From: an uncultured Deferribacterales bacterium
GTDB lineage: Bacteria; Chrysiogenota; Deferribacteres; Deferribacterales; Mucispirillaceae
DNA length: 64,000 nt
Direction: 5' to 3'
Assembly (NCBI GenBank): GCA_947853665.1
Contig: CANTXF010000008.1
Span: 18,720 to 82,719 of the forward strand
Positions 55,241-63,959 of this stretch are shown in pieces (the stretch's first letter is position 1; each line of letters begins with the position of its first letter). The notes under the pieces are model-generated. The model made no database searches. It worked only from the letters and a program-made list of their open reading frames with translations, and was not told where the DNA came from. Both the position numbers and the translations under genes were made by a program.

Positions 55241-55351
55241 TTACGGCTGGTCCAGCTTAGGAACATCCGCATTAATGAGGCAAATGTTTTCTGGATCTTT
55301 AACCTGAAATGTAGCATGATATTTATCATGATGCCTGCAGAGCAAGACATG
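55241..55351 (-). pseudogene. Gene remnant, 3' end only
   Basis: A short minus-strand frame reads HVLLCRHHDKYHATFQVKDP then ENICLINADVPKLDQP and stop, with a stop just upstream. The last 16 residues align in position with a second remnant at 63.8 kb (ENSCLTNVNTAATNLL). No start or family is recognised. It lies in the 300-bp gap between the exporter and the GIY-YIG gene, where nothing else was found. Confidence 0.35.
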
Positions 55352-55391
55352 CTAATCGGATTTATCCTCAAACAGCGCTTTGCCAAATTTT

Positions 55392-56231
55392 TTAATTTTT
55401 ATTATATCCGGAACTCTTATTCCTGCTTTGCAGAATTTCTTTCCAATAACATTCCCGCTCAAGGATTACGGAATCATTAATAGAAGCATTATAATTTTCC
55501 AGAATTGAATATTGAAAATTATTTTTAACGTAATCAAAACCTTTTATATCTATCAACTCTTTCAGCGCTTTATTTCCGCCATGCCCATTCTCTATATAGG
55601 ATTTCCACCGATTAAGAAGCATACCATGCTCTCCAGTAGCGGAACCGATATATAATTTACCATTGCTTTTATCCGTAATTATATATACAGCTTTCTGATT
55701 TTGCAGGGCACCTATCCAATCCGACTTTTTATGTTCCAAAATATACGCTAAAGATTGATAAGAAAGCTTAACCCTATCATATCCAGGGAAATGCTCTCCG
55801 TTATAAACAGAGGGTAAAATTTCGCTTACAATCATTTTATCACTGTAATTATGGTACCATACACATTGTGATGTCATATTCTTATGATATTTTATAATAA
55901 CCCGTCCGAAATATTTTTTATATTCCTCTAATTCCCTGCCATCGTAATTAATTCCGTCCGTTACGTTTAAATCGTTTGTAACTTCTTTCACCGTAGTAAG
56001 TAACCACATATCATGAGGCATCTTTACCAAACATACTACAATATGCCCTATATTAAAATTTTTCTTTTTTGTTCGCCAGAAAAGCCATCGAGTATTTACG
56101 ATATCAGAGTTATTAAGCCATACGTCCAGAGGTTCTTCTTCCCCATTATTCTGATTAAACTTAATTTTAACTTTGGCGCTATGTTCGTTAAGCCGAAGCA
56201 AATCTTCTAAAATAATATTACAAGGCTGCAT
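55392..56231 (-). CDS. GIY-YIG domain protein, AT-rich, probable acquired gene
   Basis: The 279-aa protein has a C-terminal GIY-YIG nuclease domain: AVYIITDKSNGKLYIGSATG (181-200), the conserved Arg208, and Glu260 as candidate catalytic residue, ending GYNKN. The N-terminal ~170 residues are of unknown fold (LLRLNEHSAKVKIKFNQNNG). Such standalone GIY-YIG proteins are seen in mobile regions and sometimes in phage defence. Lower GC than the neighbours and no partner gene suggest transfer. The function in this cell is unknown. Confidence 0.85.
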   Translation of the reverse strand: MQPCNIILEDLLRLNEHSAKVKIKFNQNNGEEEPLDVWLNNSDIVNTRWLFWRTKKKNFNIGHIVVCLVKMPHDMWLLTTVKEVTNDLNVTDGINYDGRELEEYKKYFGRVIIKYHKNMTSQCVWYHNYSDKMIVSEILPSVYNGEHFPGYDRVKLSYQSLAYILEHKKSDWIGALQNQKAVYIITDKSNGKLYIGSATGEHGMLLNRWKSYIENGHGGNKALKELIDIKGFDYVKNNFQYSILENYNASINDSVILERECYWKEILQSRNKSSGYNKN

Positions 56232-56391
56232 ACGATTCTCTTAATTTATAAAATAAATATACCCAACCGCCTATAAAACCGGCGGCAGAGACCGGCGCGC
56301 CCGGCGCAAAAGCCCGCGCAGCAAAACCGCCGCCAGATTTAAACCGGCAAGACTATACGTTGGGAGAGCGTCAGCCCGGGTAAGCTGTAAA

Positions 56392-57492
56392 CTATTTTCC
56401 CTTAACCGTAACAAGCAGTATTTCAGAATCCGACCCTACACGCATGGGAGGCCCCCACAGGCCCAGGCCGCTTGTAACGAGAAGGTTAAAATCCCCGTCC
56501 TTTAAAAGCCCAGCGCTTTTGGGATATATCAGCTTTACTATCTCCGTAACGGGGAAAAACTGGCCTCCGTGAGTATGGCCGGAAAGCTGCAGGTCGGCTT
56601 TCATGGCTTTGCCGTCCTCAACGCTCCTTGGAACATGGTCCATCACTATTACGGGCATAGAGCCGTCAAAAGTTTTCATAAGCTCCGTAACCGGCATACG
56701 CTCATCTCCGGAAGATACGGAGTGGCGTATGCTGTCCCTGCCTACAAGATAAAAGCCTTTGTCTTCAAAAAATACGGCCTCGTCCTTGAGAAGCTTCATA
56801 CCGGCGTCCTCTATGGCATCTTCCACGGCCTTAATATCTCCGCTGAAATACTCGTGATTGCCGAGGACGGCGTAAACGCCCATAGGCGCTTTAAGACGGC
56901 GGAAGGACGAACGGAACTCCTCCGTAAAGGAGCGCAGGTCGCTGTCTATAATGTCGCCTACTACAAGTATCATATCCGGCTCAAGGGCGTTTATTCTGTC
57001 GGCGTACTCGTTAAGCCGCTCGACAGTCATCCCGGAGCCGACGTGAACATCCGAAAAAACCGCCAGCCTGACAGGCTCTTTAAGGGGTTTATTTATCTCC
57101 ACGTCGTAATATTTTACTATGGTATCAAGCTGGTGATAATAACCGTAGGCAAAAGTTACCAGCGTAAGGGCAAGCACGGCCGCTCCCACAAGCCGCCTGC
57201 TGCCGGAAAAAGGCCCGTAACGCAGGCGAAGCACCCAGAGAACGTCGAAAAGCAGAAAATAAAGGAACATATAAACGGCCACGCCTAAAAACACGTAGGA
57301 TACGCTCATTATCCAGTCCGGCACGTAGGCTCCCGTAACGTAGCCTATAAATTTAAGAATAAAAAACGACTGAGCGAAAACGAAAATAACCGGCACGGCA
57401 AAATAAGGCCTGAACCTGGTGAAAAAAGCCCTGTATACCCTTATGGAAATATAAAGGCCGAAAATAAAATTAACGAGAAGTATGCGTATCAT
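56392..57492 (-). CDS. Membrane-anchored metallophosphoesterase
   Basis: The 366-aa protein has about four membrane helices in residues 1-130, then a calcineurin-like domain with FSDVHVGSG, VVGDIIDSD, VLGNHEYFSG, VMDHVPRS and LSGHTHGGQF, so all metal motifs are present. The family includes YaeI/YkuE-type phosphodiesterases; lipid substrates have been shown for some. It overlaps nothing but sits 3 bp downstream of the 163-aa membrane protein gene. Confidence 0.9.
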   Translation of the reverse strand: MIRILLVNFIFGLYISIRVYRAFFTRFRPYFAVPVIFVFAQSFFILKFIGYVTGAYVPDWIMSVSYVFLGVAVYMFLYFLLFDVLWVLRLRYGPFSGSRRLVGAAVLALTLVTFAYGYYHQLDTIVKYYDVEINKPLKEPVRLAVFSDVHVGSGMTVERLNEYADRINALEPDMILVVGDIIDSDLRSFTEEFRSSFRRLKAPMGVYAVLGNHEYFSGDIKAVEDAIEDAGMKLLKDEAVFFEDKGFYLVGRDSIRHSVSSGDERMPVTELMKTFDGSMPVIVMDHVPRSVEDGKAMKADLQLSGHTHGGQFFPVTEIVKLIYPKSAGLLKDGDFNLLVTSGLGLWGPPMRVGSDSEILLVTVKGK

Positions 57493-57495
57493 GCG

Positions 57496-57987
57496 TTATT
57501 TCATCCCGGGGTAGCTGGCGTTAGCCCTGAGGCCCGCAAAAGTATCGTCAAAAGCGTCGTCCGGCAGGGACCAGGCCATTTTTATCTTTTTGACCTTGTC
57601 AGGCTCAGAACCGGCGTCTATTATTTTCCACCCGTTTTTATAATATTTAACCGCCGTCCATTTGTTGGCAAGAACGCCGGACGCCAGGCTCAGGACCGTA
57701 AGCCCTGTATAGAGCAGGGTTATAGCAATGGAGAAAGCTAGTATCACCCCGCCGTCCTCATTCGAGACGTAGTCAAGACCAGCGGCCCAGCCTATAAAGG
57801 CCGCAAGCAGCAATATACAGGACAGGCATAAGCCGAGCATCAGAGTTCCCACCCTTGAAAACCCTCTGTAAAAAAGCGGTATGCCGAAAAATGCGCTGAA
57901 AAACATCATTATCCAGCTTGGGCCTACCTTTACGCGCTTAAAGGTTCTGGATACGGGGTCCCGGAAGGTTGCAAAAGTTGCGGCCAT
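57496..57987 (-). CDS. Hypothetical membrane protein (DUF2628-like)
   Basis: The 163-aa protein has a short N-terminal segment, FFSAFFGIPLFYRGFSRVGT (a pattern seen in DUF2628 proteins), and two to three more hydrophobic helices (LGLCLSCILLLAAFIGWAAG, ILAFSIAITLLYTGLTVLSL). GAGG precedes the ATG. It is 3 bp upstream of the phosphoesterase gene, probably one unit. Function unknown. Confidence 0.78.
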   Translation of the reverse strand: MAATFATFRDPVSRTFKRVKVGPSWIMMFFSAFFGIPLFYRGFSRVGTLMLGLCLSCILLLAAFIGWAAGLDYVSNEDGGVILAFSIAITLLYTGLTVLSLASGVLANKWTAVKYYKNGWKIIDAGSEPDKVKKIKMAWSLPDDAFDDTFAGLRANASYPGMK

Positions 57988-58109
57988 AATTCGCCTCGAT
58001 ATATGTATTTTAAAGTTTTTAACATTACGCCTGCGTTAAGTCAACATAATGGACGCCTGCGCGGGCAGGCGGTCCGCTCAAACGCCATATGTACAAATGA
58101 ATATATTTC

Positions 58110-58140
58110 TTGACAGGCGGCTCCGATGCGTCTCTAATAT
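58110..58140 (+). promoter_or_regulatory. Sigma-70-type promoter of the MipA-like gene
   Basis: A perfect -35 TTGACA (58110-58115) is followed by TCTAAT after 17 nt (58133-58138) or TAATAT after 19 nt (58135-58140), ahead of the TTG start at 58175. Confidence 0.65.
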
Positions 58141-58174
58141 AAAGTTACTAAAAATTTTTTAACGGATATGTTAA

Positions 58175-58963
58175 TTGAAAAAGCTAACGGCCGCGGCGGC
58201 GCTGACGGTTCTCTTTCTGGCCGGAAACGCTGCGGCGGAAGAAGAAAGCTACGCGAAAAAAATAGGCTCGCTTTTTGAAAACTGGTCCCTCACTCTGGGC
58301 GGCGGAATAGTATATCAGCCTAAATATCAGGGTTCCAGAGATATGCGGCTTATATATCTTCCCGCGGTCGCTCCCGTATACAGAAAATTTCTTTACATCA
58401 CCCCTATGGGCGGAGGGGTCTATTTCCCCATATATAAAGGAAAAATAATAGGCAGCGTGGCGCTGGGAAAGGATTTGTTCAAATTAACGGGAGAAAGGGT
58501 TTTAAGAGGCATAAGCGACCAGGAAAGCGGGCTTATACTGGACGCCAAAGTAATGTTCAATTTCAGCAAAAACTACAACGCGACGATAACTGCCAGAAAA
58601 GTATTCTGGGGCAGCGACGGGCTGCTTATCGAGGCTAAGGCGGCCGCCAGATACGAAATTATAGACGGCCTTACCCTGTCCTTCGGGGCGAAAACCGCAT
58701 TCGGAGACAGCAAATATATGCGGTTTAAATTCGGCATAACAAGCGAGCAGGCAATGGTTTCCGGCTTTCGGGAATACGAGCCCGGCCCCGCCCTGAAATC
58801 CGTAAGCGCGGAAATATCCATTAAATACAAAATAATAAAAAGCCTTACGATCACCGTGTCCCACTCGGAAGGGCTGCTTATAAATCAGGCCCTTTCAAGC
58901 CCCACGACTTTCCGCCAGCGCCAGCCGAGAACAACGGCCCTGCTTACATACACGTTTAATTAG
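58175..58963 (+). CDS. MipA/OmpV family outer membrane protein
   Basis: The 262-aa protein starts at TTG, has a signal peptide (KKLTAAAALTVLFLAGNAAA) and then an all-beta barrel with the family segments LGGGIVYQPKYQGSRDMRLI and YEIIDGLTLSFGAKTAFG, ending in TYTFN, a typical barrel terminus. The family is linked to peptidoglycan scaffolding (MipA) or osmotic and metal stress (OmpV). It is transcribed alone and converges with the ankyrin gene, overlapping it by 8 bp at the 3' ends. Confidence 0.87.
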   Translation: MKKLTAAAALTVLFLAGNAAAEEESYAKKIGSLFENWSLTLGGGIVYQPKYQGSRDMRLIYLPAVAPVYRKFLYITPMGGGVYFPIYKGKIIGSVALGKDLFKLTGERVLRGISDQESGLILDAKVMFNFSKNYNATITARKVFWGSDGLLIEAKAAARYEIIDGLTLSFGAKTAFGDSKYMRFKFGITSEQAMVSGFREYEPGPALKSVSAEISIKYKIIKSLTITVSHSEGLLINQALSSPTTFRQRQPRTTALLTYTFN

Positions 58964-59414
58964 GGCCCGCTCCAAGACCGGCGAAATAATCGCTTATTTC
59001 CTTTTTTCCCTCTCTGTCCGCAATATCTGCGGGCGTAAGCCTGTTCAGATTCTTAATGCCCGCGTCCGCCCCGTGCTCCATAAGTATTTTCACCGCGGGA
59101 AGATTGCCCTTTCTCACGGCGTCGTGAAGGGGCGTGTTGCCGTCCATAGGCCTTACCGCGTTTACGTCGAAACCGGCGTTTACCAATGCGGAAACGATTA
59201 CCGGATTATTCTGGAACACGGCGGCGTGAAGAGCCGTGCCTCCCGACGTATCTCTCATTTCCGGGTCGGGCTTGCTTCTTAATATTTCAATCACTTTTTC
59301 CACATTGCCGTCGGACGCCGCTTTATGGAGAGCGTCCCTGGCATATTGGGCGGCAAAGGAAGCGGAAGCTAAAGCCGACACCGCCAAAAAAACGGCCGCG
59401 GCGAGCTTATTCAT
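58956..59414 (-). CDS. Periplasmic ankyrin-repeat protein
   Basis: The 152-aa protein has a signal peptide (cut near ASFAA) and about three ankyrin repeats (GGTALHAAVFQNNPVIVSAL, GNTPLHDAVRKGNLPAVKIL, NRLTPADIADREGKKEISDY). Ankyrin repeats bind proteins. The partner is unknown. It converges with the MipA-like gene. Confidence 0.9.
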   Translation of the reverse strand: MNKLAAAVFLAVSALASASFAAQYARDALHKAASDGNVEKVIEILRSKPDPEMRDTSGGTALHAAVFQNNPVIVSALVNAGFDVNAVRPMDGNTPLHDAVRKGNLPAVKILMEHGADAGIKNLNRLTPADIADREGKKEISDYFAGLGAGPN

Positions 59415-59438
59415 AGTTTCCTCCGTTATTTTTTTATA

Positions 59439-59467
59439 AAACTATCATCGGGATAGATACAAGTCAA
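59439..59467 (-). promoter_or_regulatory. Candidate promoter of the ankyrin gene
   Basis: On the minus strand TTGACT (59462-59467) is spaced 17 nt from TAGTTT (59439-59444), ahead of the ankyrin ATG at 59414. The -35 overlaps one arm of a 9-bp perfect inverted repeat, AGGCCGCAG/CTGCGGCCT (59467-59490), which may be an operator. Confidence 0.4.
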
Positions 59468-59533
59468 GGCCGCAGGTATTACTGCGGCCTGCCGGAAGGA
59501 AGGGACGGAAAGACAACAGGCAAACGTATATAT

Positions 59534-60586
59534 TTATTTCCCCATCTGAGCTTTAAGCCTTTCCCTGTTTTCCAGATTTTTTTTATTTCTGTCTACGGCT
59601 TCTTTTACAAGCCTGCTCCGGGAGGATTTTAAAGAAAACATATCCAGAAACCTGTCGAAAAAGCCGCTTGGGGGAATTACGGCTTCAAGCTTTTCAAAAG
59701 ATTTGAGCGCGCCTTCGTAATCGCCCTTTATTTCAAGGCAGAGAGCATAATTATAAGCGGGGCTTACCGCTTCGGGGCTTTTTTCCAAAGCCTTTTTCCA
59801 GGCGTCGCAAGCGCGGTCAAGCCGTTTGTCTTTTGCAAACCCCAAACCGTCATTTAAAAGTTTTTTGGAATCTTTATCGGATATATCCCCGGCACCGCTC
59901 ATCAGTTCAAGATATACATTCTTATCATAAGGAGCCGCGTCCTGCCTGAATGAAGCCAGTATTTTTTCAAGAGCCGCAAACTCAAGCTCGTTCCTCGTAA
60001 CCTGCCTGGAATCGTCGCTGCATACGCCGGCGGAAACGGTTTCGGAAATACGGCTGGAGTATACCACCATACCGGTAGACGTGCTTATAAGCTTAGGGGT
60101 CAAATCCATAGAAACGCTTTTTTTAACGCAGTTTACGGTATAATCGTAACAGGACTTGCCATTACTGCCGCATCTGGTGCGTTTTTCAGTATATCCGGCT
60201 TCGGAATAGGAGCTGTCGGAAGAGCCCGTCCACATAGCCTCCGCCCCTAACAGCCTGCCCATTTCAACCATACTGTCCGGGTCGGATACAGACATCTGAA
60301 ACTGCTGCTCTTTCATAATCTTATCAATATTTTCCCTGTCCACTACCGTAAAAATATTTTTGCCGTTTTCCTTTGCGGAAGCAAGCACGGCTTCAAATTT
60401 TGAAGTATAATCGACGCCGTTCCGGCTCTTAAACGGAAACACCGCCACCGTGCGATACCGCAGTATGGAAGATTCGTTGGCAGGCATGGTTACGGCAGCG
60501 TTCATTTTCACGGCGCATCCTGATATAAGCCCTAAAAACAAAGCCGGTATTAAAATCCTTTCCACGCCGGTTATGATTTTCGGCAT
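59534..60586 (-). CDS. Lipoprotein with CsgG/LpoB-like N-terminus and TPR tail, copy 1
   Basis: The 350-aa protein has a lipobox LISGC, then a region like the CsgG/GNA1162-type fold (YRTVAVFPFKSRNGVDYTSK; VVDRENIDKIMKEQQFQMS; LGAEAMWTGSSDSSY), a cysteine-containing loop (RCGSNGKSCYDYTVNCVKK) and one or two TPR-like repeats near the C-terminus (AYNYALCLEIKGDYEGALKS). It is a paralogue of the gene at 60884-61924. Outer membrane lipoprotein partners of secretion or cell wall synthases have this fold; the role here is unknown. Confidence 0.83.
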   Translation of the reverse strand: MPKIITGVERILIPALFLGLISGCAVKMNAAVTMPANESSILRYRTVAVFPFKSRNGVDYTSKFEAVLASAKENGKNIFTVVDRENIDKIMKEQQFQMSVSDPDSMVEMGRLLGAEAMWTGSSDSSYSEAGYTEKRTRCGSNGKSCYDYTVNCVKKSVSMDLTPKLISTSTGMVVYSSRISETVSAGVCSDDSRQVTRNELEFAALEKILASFRQDAAPYDKNVYLELMSGAGDISDKDSKKLLNDGLGFAKDKRLDRACDAWKKALEKSPEAVSPAYNYALCLEIKGDYEGALKSFEKLEAVIPPSGFFDRFLDMFSLKSSRSRLVKEAVDRNKKNLENRERLKAQMGK

Positions 60587-60830
60587 AATCCCCCCCTTTA
60601 TTCAGCGTCACCGCGTTAAGCCGTTAATATTTATATGTATAATATATTATTAAAACGTTTACAATGCGCTTTCGGCGGTATAAACAGGCGGCAAAGCGCC
60701 CTGGCGGAAATAATCAGAACCTTTAGAGGATGGCCAGAAAGGATATATTCTAAAAAAACCGCAATATCAAAAAGTATTATTTTCTGCCTGCACTCCTTAA
60801 CCACCGCCGGCGTCCGAGCTGAAAAACGAT
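60587..60830. other. Gene-free gap between paralogous lipoproteins
   Basis: About 240 bp with AT-rich sequence near 60630-60660 (likely promoter of the downstream lipoprotein gene on the minus strand, TATTAT-type boxes). No ORF with a plausible start or RNA structure is seen apart from the terminator to the right. Confidence 0.5.
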
Positions 60831-60859
60831 AAAAAGCCGCCCAAAATATTCCGGGCGGC
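60831..60859 (-). terminator. Rho-independent terminator of lipoprotein copy 2
   Basis: GCCGCCC (60836-60842) and GGGCGGC (60853-60859) form a 7-bp stem with a 10-nt loop; on the minus strand it is followed by TTTTTATCG. It lies 24 bp beyond the stop of the gene ending at 60884. Confidence 0.82.
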
Positions 60860-60883
60860 CCGTTAAATCAATCTGAAAATAAA

Positions 60884-61924
60884 TCAGCGTGACATCTGCT
60901 CGTTAAGCAGCTCTCTGTCCGCTATATGCTTTTTGTTTCTGGCAATAGCGCTCGTTACCAGATTATTAGGCAGATCCTGCACTTTAAAAAGTTTATTCAG
61001 CTTATTGATAAAACCCGCCGGGGGCAGTATCTGATCAAGCTCCGTAAGCAGGCCTAGAGCGCCTTCGTAATCGCCCGCAAGCTCCCTGCATAAAGATACG
61101 TTATACATAAGGCTCACGGCATGGGGACTTCTTTCAAAAGCCTTATTCCACGCAAGGCAGGCCTTATCCATGCGCTTTTCCTTAGCGAAGCCTATTCCGT
61201 TTTTAAAAAGGTTAAGAGAGGCGGCGTCGCCTATTCCGTCGGTGTCCGTCATAATCTCCACCTTAACGGTTTCCTCATGGGGCGCTACCTGCCGCACAAG
61301 TTCGGCGGCTATTTTATCCACGGCCTGATCTCTCAGCTCCTTCTCGGAAATCCACGCGCCGTCGTCGGTGCACATATCGGCTTCGGCCTCGCCGGAAATA
61401 ATAGCGGAATAGACGGCTTCCCCCGTATCGCCGCCAAAAAGGCCCAGGTTTGCGGTAACGGTAATGATTTTTCTGCTGCACACCGTAAGGTAACTGCCGC
61501 AGTTGTCTCCCGGCCCTCCCGGTTTTATTTCGTCGCAGGAATTTTTCGTTCTCTTATAGGAGGATTCGGAATATTCCTCCGAAAGGACGCCAATCCACAG
61601 GGCCTGTACGCCCAGCTTTTTCGCCGCGTCGGATATGCTTTTAGGATCGTCGGCGGATAAAGACGCCCCGCCGCGCAGATCCAGCAAAGCGGCGCTTTTA
61701 TTGACGGCAAAAACCGGTTTACCGTCAAATTTAAGGGACGATAGAGCGTCCTCAAATTTACGGGTGTAATCCCTGTCCGGCGTATCGCCGGACACCCGCC
61801 ACACCGCCACGCTTTTATAGGCGGCGGCATTCGTATCGGCGGCGGGAGAGACTATATTCATATCCAGCTTTGCCGCGCAGCCTGCGGCTATAAAGGCGCA
61901 TAAACACAAAAATAATTTTTTCAT
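60884..61924 (-). CDS. Lipoprotein with CsgG/LpoB-like N-terminus and TPR tail, copy 2
   Basis: The 346-aa protein is collinear with the gene at 59534-60586: lipobox IAAGC, YKSVAVWRVSGDTPDRDYTR, a cysteine loop (CDEIKPGGPGDNCGSYLTVC) and the same TPR-like C-terminus (LMYNVSLCRELAGDYEGALG). The two copies have their own leader regions and this one its own terminator, so they are separately expressed. Divergence is substantial, suggesting old duplication and different partners. Confidence 0.82.
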   Translation of the reverse strand: MKKLFLCLCAFIAAGCAAKLDMNIVSPAADTNAAAYKSVAVWRVSGDTPDRDYTRKFEDALSSLKFDGKPVFAVNKSAALLDLRGGASLSADDPKSISDAAKKLGVQALWIGVLSEEYSESSYKRTKNSCDEIKPGGPGDNCGSYLTVCSRKIITVTANLGLFGGDTGEAVYSAIISGEAEADMCTDDGAWISEKELRDQAVDKIAAELVRQVAPHEETVKVEIMTDTDGIGDAASLNLFKNGIGFAKEKRMDKACLAWNKAFERSPHAVSLMYNVSLCRELAGDYEGALGLLTELDQILPPAGFINKLNKLFKVQDLPNNLVTSAIARNKKHIADRELLNEQMSR

Positions 61925-62038
61925 CTGGCTTTTCCTGACTATATTCTAGGGCACATGGTATAGCAAAGGCCCGCGAAAAGTAAAGATATTATATTCGCGG
62001 ACGCATTTGCTTAGCTTTTCAGAAATTATATAAAAAAC

Positions 62039-62926
62039 CTATTTAAATGTTCCGAAAACACGAATAACAGCGGAAACGGCATCACCAACTTCAGGCTTGC
62101 AGCTGCCGGCGACATGAGGAGCGGCGTACAAATTTATATAAAAGAATTCACCGTTCATTTTACTCTTAAAATTTACTTTTAAAACCATAAACTTAACGCC
62201 GGAGAACTCTGTAAAGGCAATATCTTCAACCTGTCCCGCCACTTCATACATGCAGGACGTCTCCCTGGGAAAAAACATTCTGAAATACGACGCGTCAAGC
62301 CTGATAACGGGCGGCGCAAAGTCCTCCTTCCGTTTTCCGGGGTGCTCCTTTAAAAATCTCTCCAAAGCGTATTCATAAAAATTGCCGCTCTCCGCAGTAA
62401 ATTCCCGTTCTTCCATTTTCTCAATGTCAAACGCCAGAGCGGAAAGAGATACCGTCTTAGTCTCGTTTCTCCTGAAATTATTTATATCGGCGCAATAAAA
62501 TGGGTCATAAAAACAAATTATATCTCCGAAAGCGGTTTCAACGGCAAATTCGCCCTCTCCCCCACTTTCCCAGGTATAATAATCCTTTAATTTAACCGCA
62601 TGGTCTATTCCCTTAAAAACAGGAAAAACGGATAAAAAATCATTCTCACCTTCGGAGATCCGTTCAAGAGTGTAAACCATGGATATATCCGTATCCCCGC
62701 GATCCTTGAGAATAGTGAAAGTTCTGCCCTGTACATCGCTGTGCAAGAGAATATCCGCATTTACAAGATTACCGGGTAGTTTTTCAAGATGCTCGATATC
62801 GCTGAACATGGCGCTGTATACGTATTCAAAATCTTCAGCATGCTCTTTGGCAAAGTAATCGGCGTTTTTGTCTTTATCCCCGGATAATTGAAATAAGCTG
62901 ATAAGCCGGGATAGTTTTTTAAACAT
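62039..62926 (-). CDS. Unknown 295-aa protein
   Basis: The frame also opens with GTG at 62935, but the ATG at 62926 is better placed behind GAGG. The protein begins MFKKLSRLISLFQLSGDKDK and is acidic with mixed alpha/beta prediction (DSFAPPVIRLD-like EDFAPPVIRLDASYFRMFFP; EFFYINLYAAPHVAG). It has no signal peptide, membrane helix or known motif. It is the only intact gene in the last 2 kb. I cannot assign a function. Confidence 0.72.
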   Translation of the reverse strand: MFKKLSRLISLFQLSGDKDKNADYFAKEHAEDFEYVYSAMFSDIEHLEKLPGNLVNADILLHSDVQGRTFTILKDRGDTDISMVYTLERISEGENDFLSVFPVFKGIDHAVKLKDYYTWESGGEGEFAVETAFGDIICFYDPFYCADINNFRRNETKTVSLSALAFDIEKMEEREFTAESGNFYEYALERFLKEHPGKRKEDFAPPVIRLDASYFRMFFPRETSCMYEVAGQVEDIAFTEFSGVKFMVLKVNFKSKMNGEFFYINLYAAPHVAGSCKPEVGDAVSAVIRVFGTFK

Positions 62927-62935
62927 AGCCTGCAC

Positions 62936-63382
62936 CGCCTCGAATTTTTATTCCGTTTATTCTATATACTATATCTCATAAAATTCTAAAGCTATTTTTT
63001 ATTGATTTTATTGACGAAAATAATCTTATGACTTCTTGCAAGCATTATAGAAATGATAAAAAAGCTTATATTTTCAACGGTTTTCCGTTTCTGCGTGTAT
63101 CTTTTCATATCTCAGCATAAATCGGTTTTGTAAAGCCGGATACTATTTTCAACCCGCAAATAAGGCGACACACACAGATACAGCACGGCGCTATAACGCT
63201 CACAAAGTCAGGTTATATAGTTATTTTACACATCAGAGGGTTCAGCTGGCCTTGCAAAAAAAGGCTTTGCAAGCCAAAAAACAGTGCAAGGAGTTATATC
63301 TTACCTCTCAAAAACCCTCTTTAACTGCGTACAAATTATTCCCGTTTATCTTTATGCGCTGCAATTTCAATTTAAACGGAGA
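62936..63382. other. AT-rich gene-poor stretch
   Basis: About 450 bp between the 295-aa gene and the pseudogene. It contains the likely promoter of the 295-aa gene and the inverted repeat at 63251-63273; no coding frame with a plausible start was found. Confidence 0.5.
63251..63273. repeat. Perfect 8-bp inverted repeat
   Basis: CTTGCAAA (63251-63258) and TTTGCAAG (63266-63273) are separated by 7 nt, with a further GG/CC pair across a bulge. No T tract follows on either strand. It could be an operator or an element end. Confidence 0.4.
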
Positions 63383-63745
63383 TTAACTGCCCTTACTAAA
63401 GGAGCCGCCACCTCTATATGCGTTTACGATACAGGTATATGTCTGACCGCATTCAGGGCATTTTATGGTATGATAAATGATATCATCCAGCCAATGCCCG
63501 TTTATATTTTTATGGAAACCTAATTCACAACTGCCATCAACTAAAACGAAGCGTTGGGTATCTACAAGTTCTTTGATATAGACAACAGTATTTTCATACT
63601 CGTTAGGCGTCTAAAATCTATCTTTCAACGCTATTTTAGAACAATAATAGCACATAATTTTACCTTTATCTAAAGCTTTTTCATGCGGAATATGAGTAGT
63701 AAAAAAACAATGGAAATAGCACTGCACAGAATGATTTTTCCAAAA
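63383..63745 (-). pseudogene. Degraded gene with in-frame TAG, cysteine-rich protein
   Basis: Reading the minus strand gives IPHEKALDKGKIMCYYCSK, then ALKDRF, a TAG stop at 63611-63613, and continues in the same frame as TPNEYENTVVYIKELVDTQR, FVLVDGSCELGFHKNINGHW, KCPECGQTYTCIVNAYRGGG and SFSKGS before TAA at 63383. CxxC pairs occur on both sides of the stop. No start codon follows the TAG, so the second part cannot be a gene alone. The family is not recognised. Confidence 0.6.
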
Positions 63746-63841
63746 TTACAGCAAGTTCGTAGCGGCAGTATTAACATTAGTGAGGCAACTGTTTTCAGCT
63801 GGTAAAGAGCAGGCAATCTTCTTTATTATGCCGTTTCCGGG
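63746..63841 (-). pseudogene. Second gene remnant, 3' end only
   Basis: The minus strand reads PGNGIIKKIACSLPAENSCL then TNVNTAATNLL and a TAA, in frame with the pseudogene downstream of it and preceded by a stop. The ENSCL...NLL tail corresponds in length and partly in sequence to the remnant at 55.2 kb, suggesting two copies of one decayed element. Confidence 0.35.
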
Positions 63842-63916
63842 TCAAACCTATGCAAGCGATGTGTTTTCTGTAAAAATCACATTATAATAAGTTAGTATTT
63901 AAGTTGAATAGAGGCC

Positions 63917-63948
63917 TAAAAAAGCTAAGCCCCCGAATGAACGGGGGC
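63917..63948 (-). terminator. Terminator of the rRNA operon
   Basis: GCCCCCG (63929-63935) and CGGGGGC (63942-63948) form a 7-bp GC stem with a 6-nt loop; on the minus strand TTAGCTTTTTTAGG follows. It lies 12 bp past the 3' end of the 5S gene. Confidence 0.85.
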
Positions 63949-63959
63949 AAAAGAATTAA

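Noticed and set aside
63611..63613. TAG as a recoded codon
   Set aside because: One isolated stop, no usable start arrangement and an obviously decaying neighbourhood favour a pseudogene.
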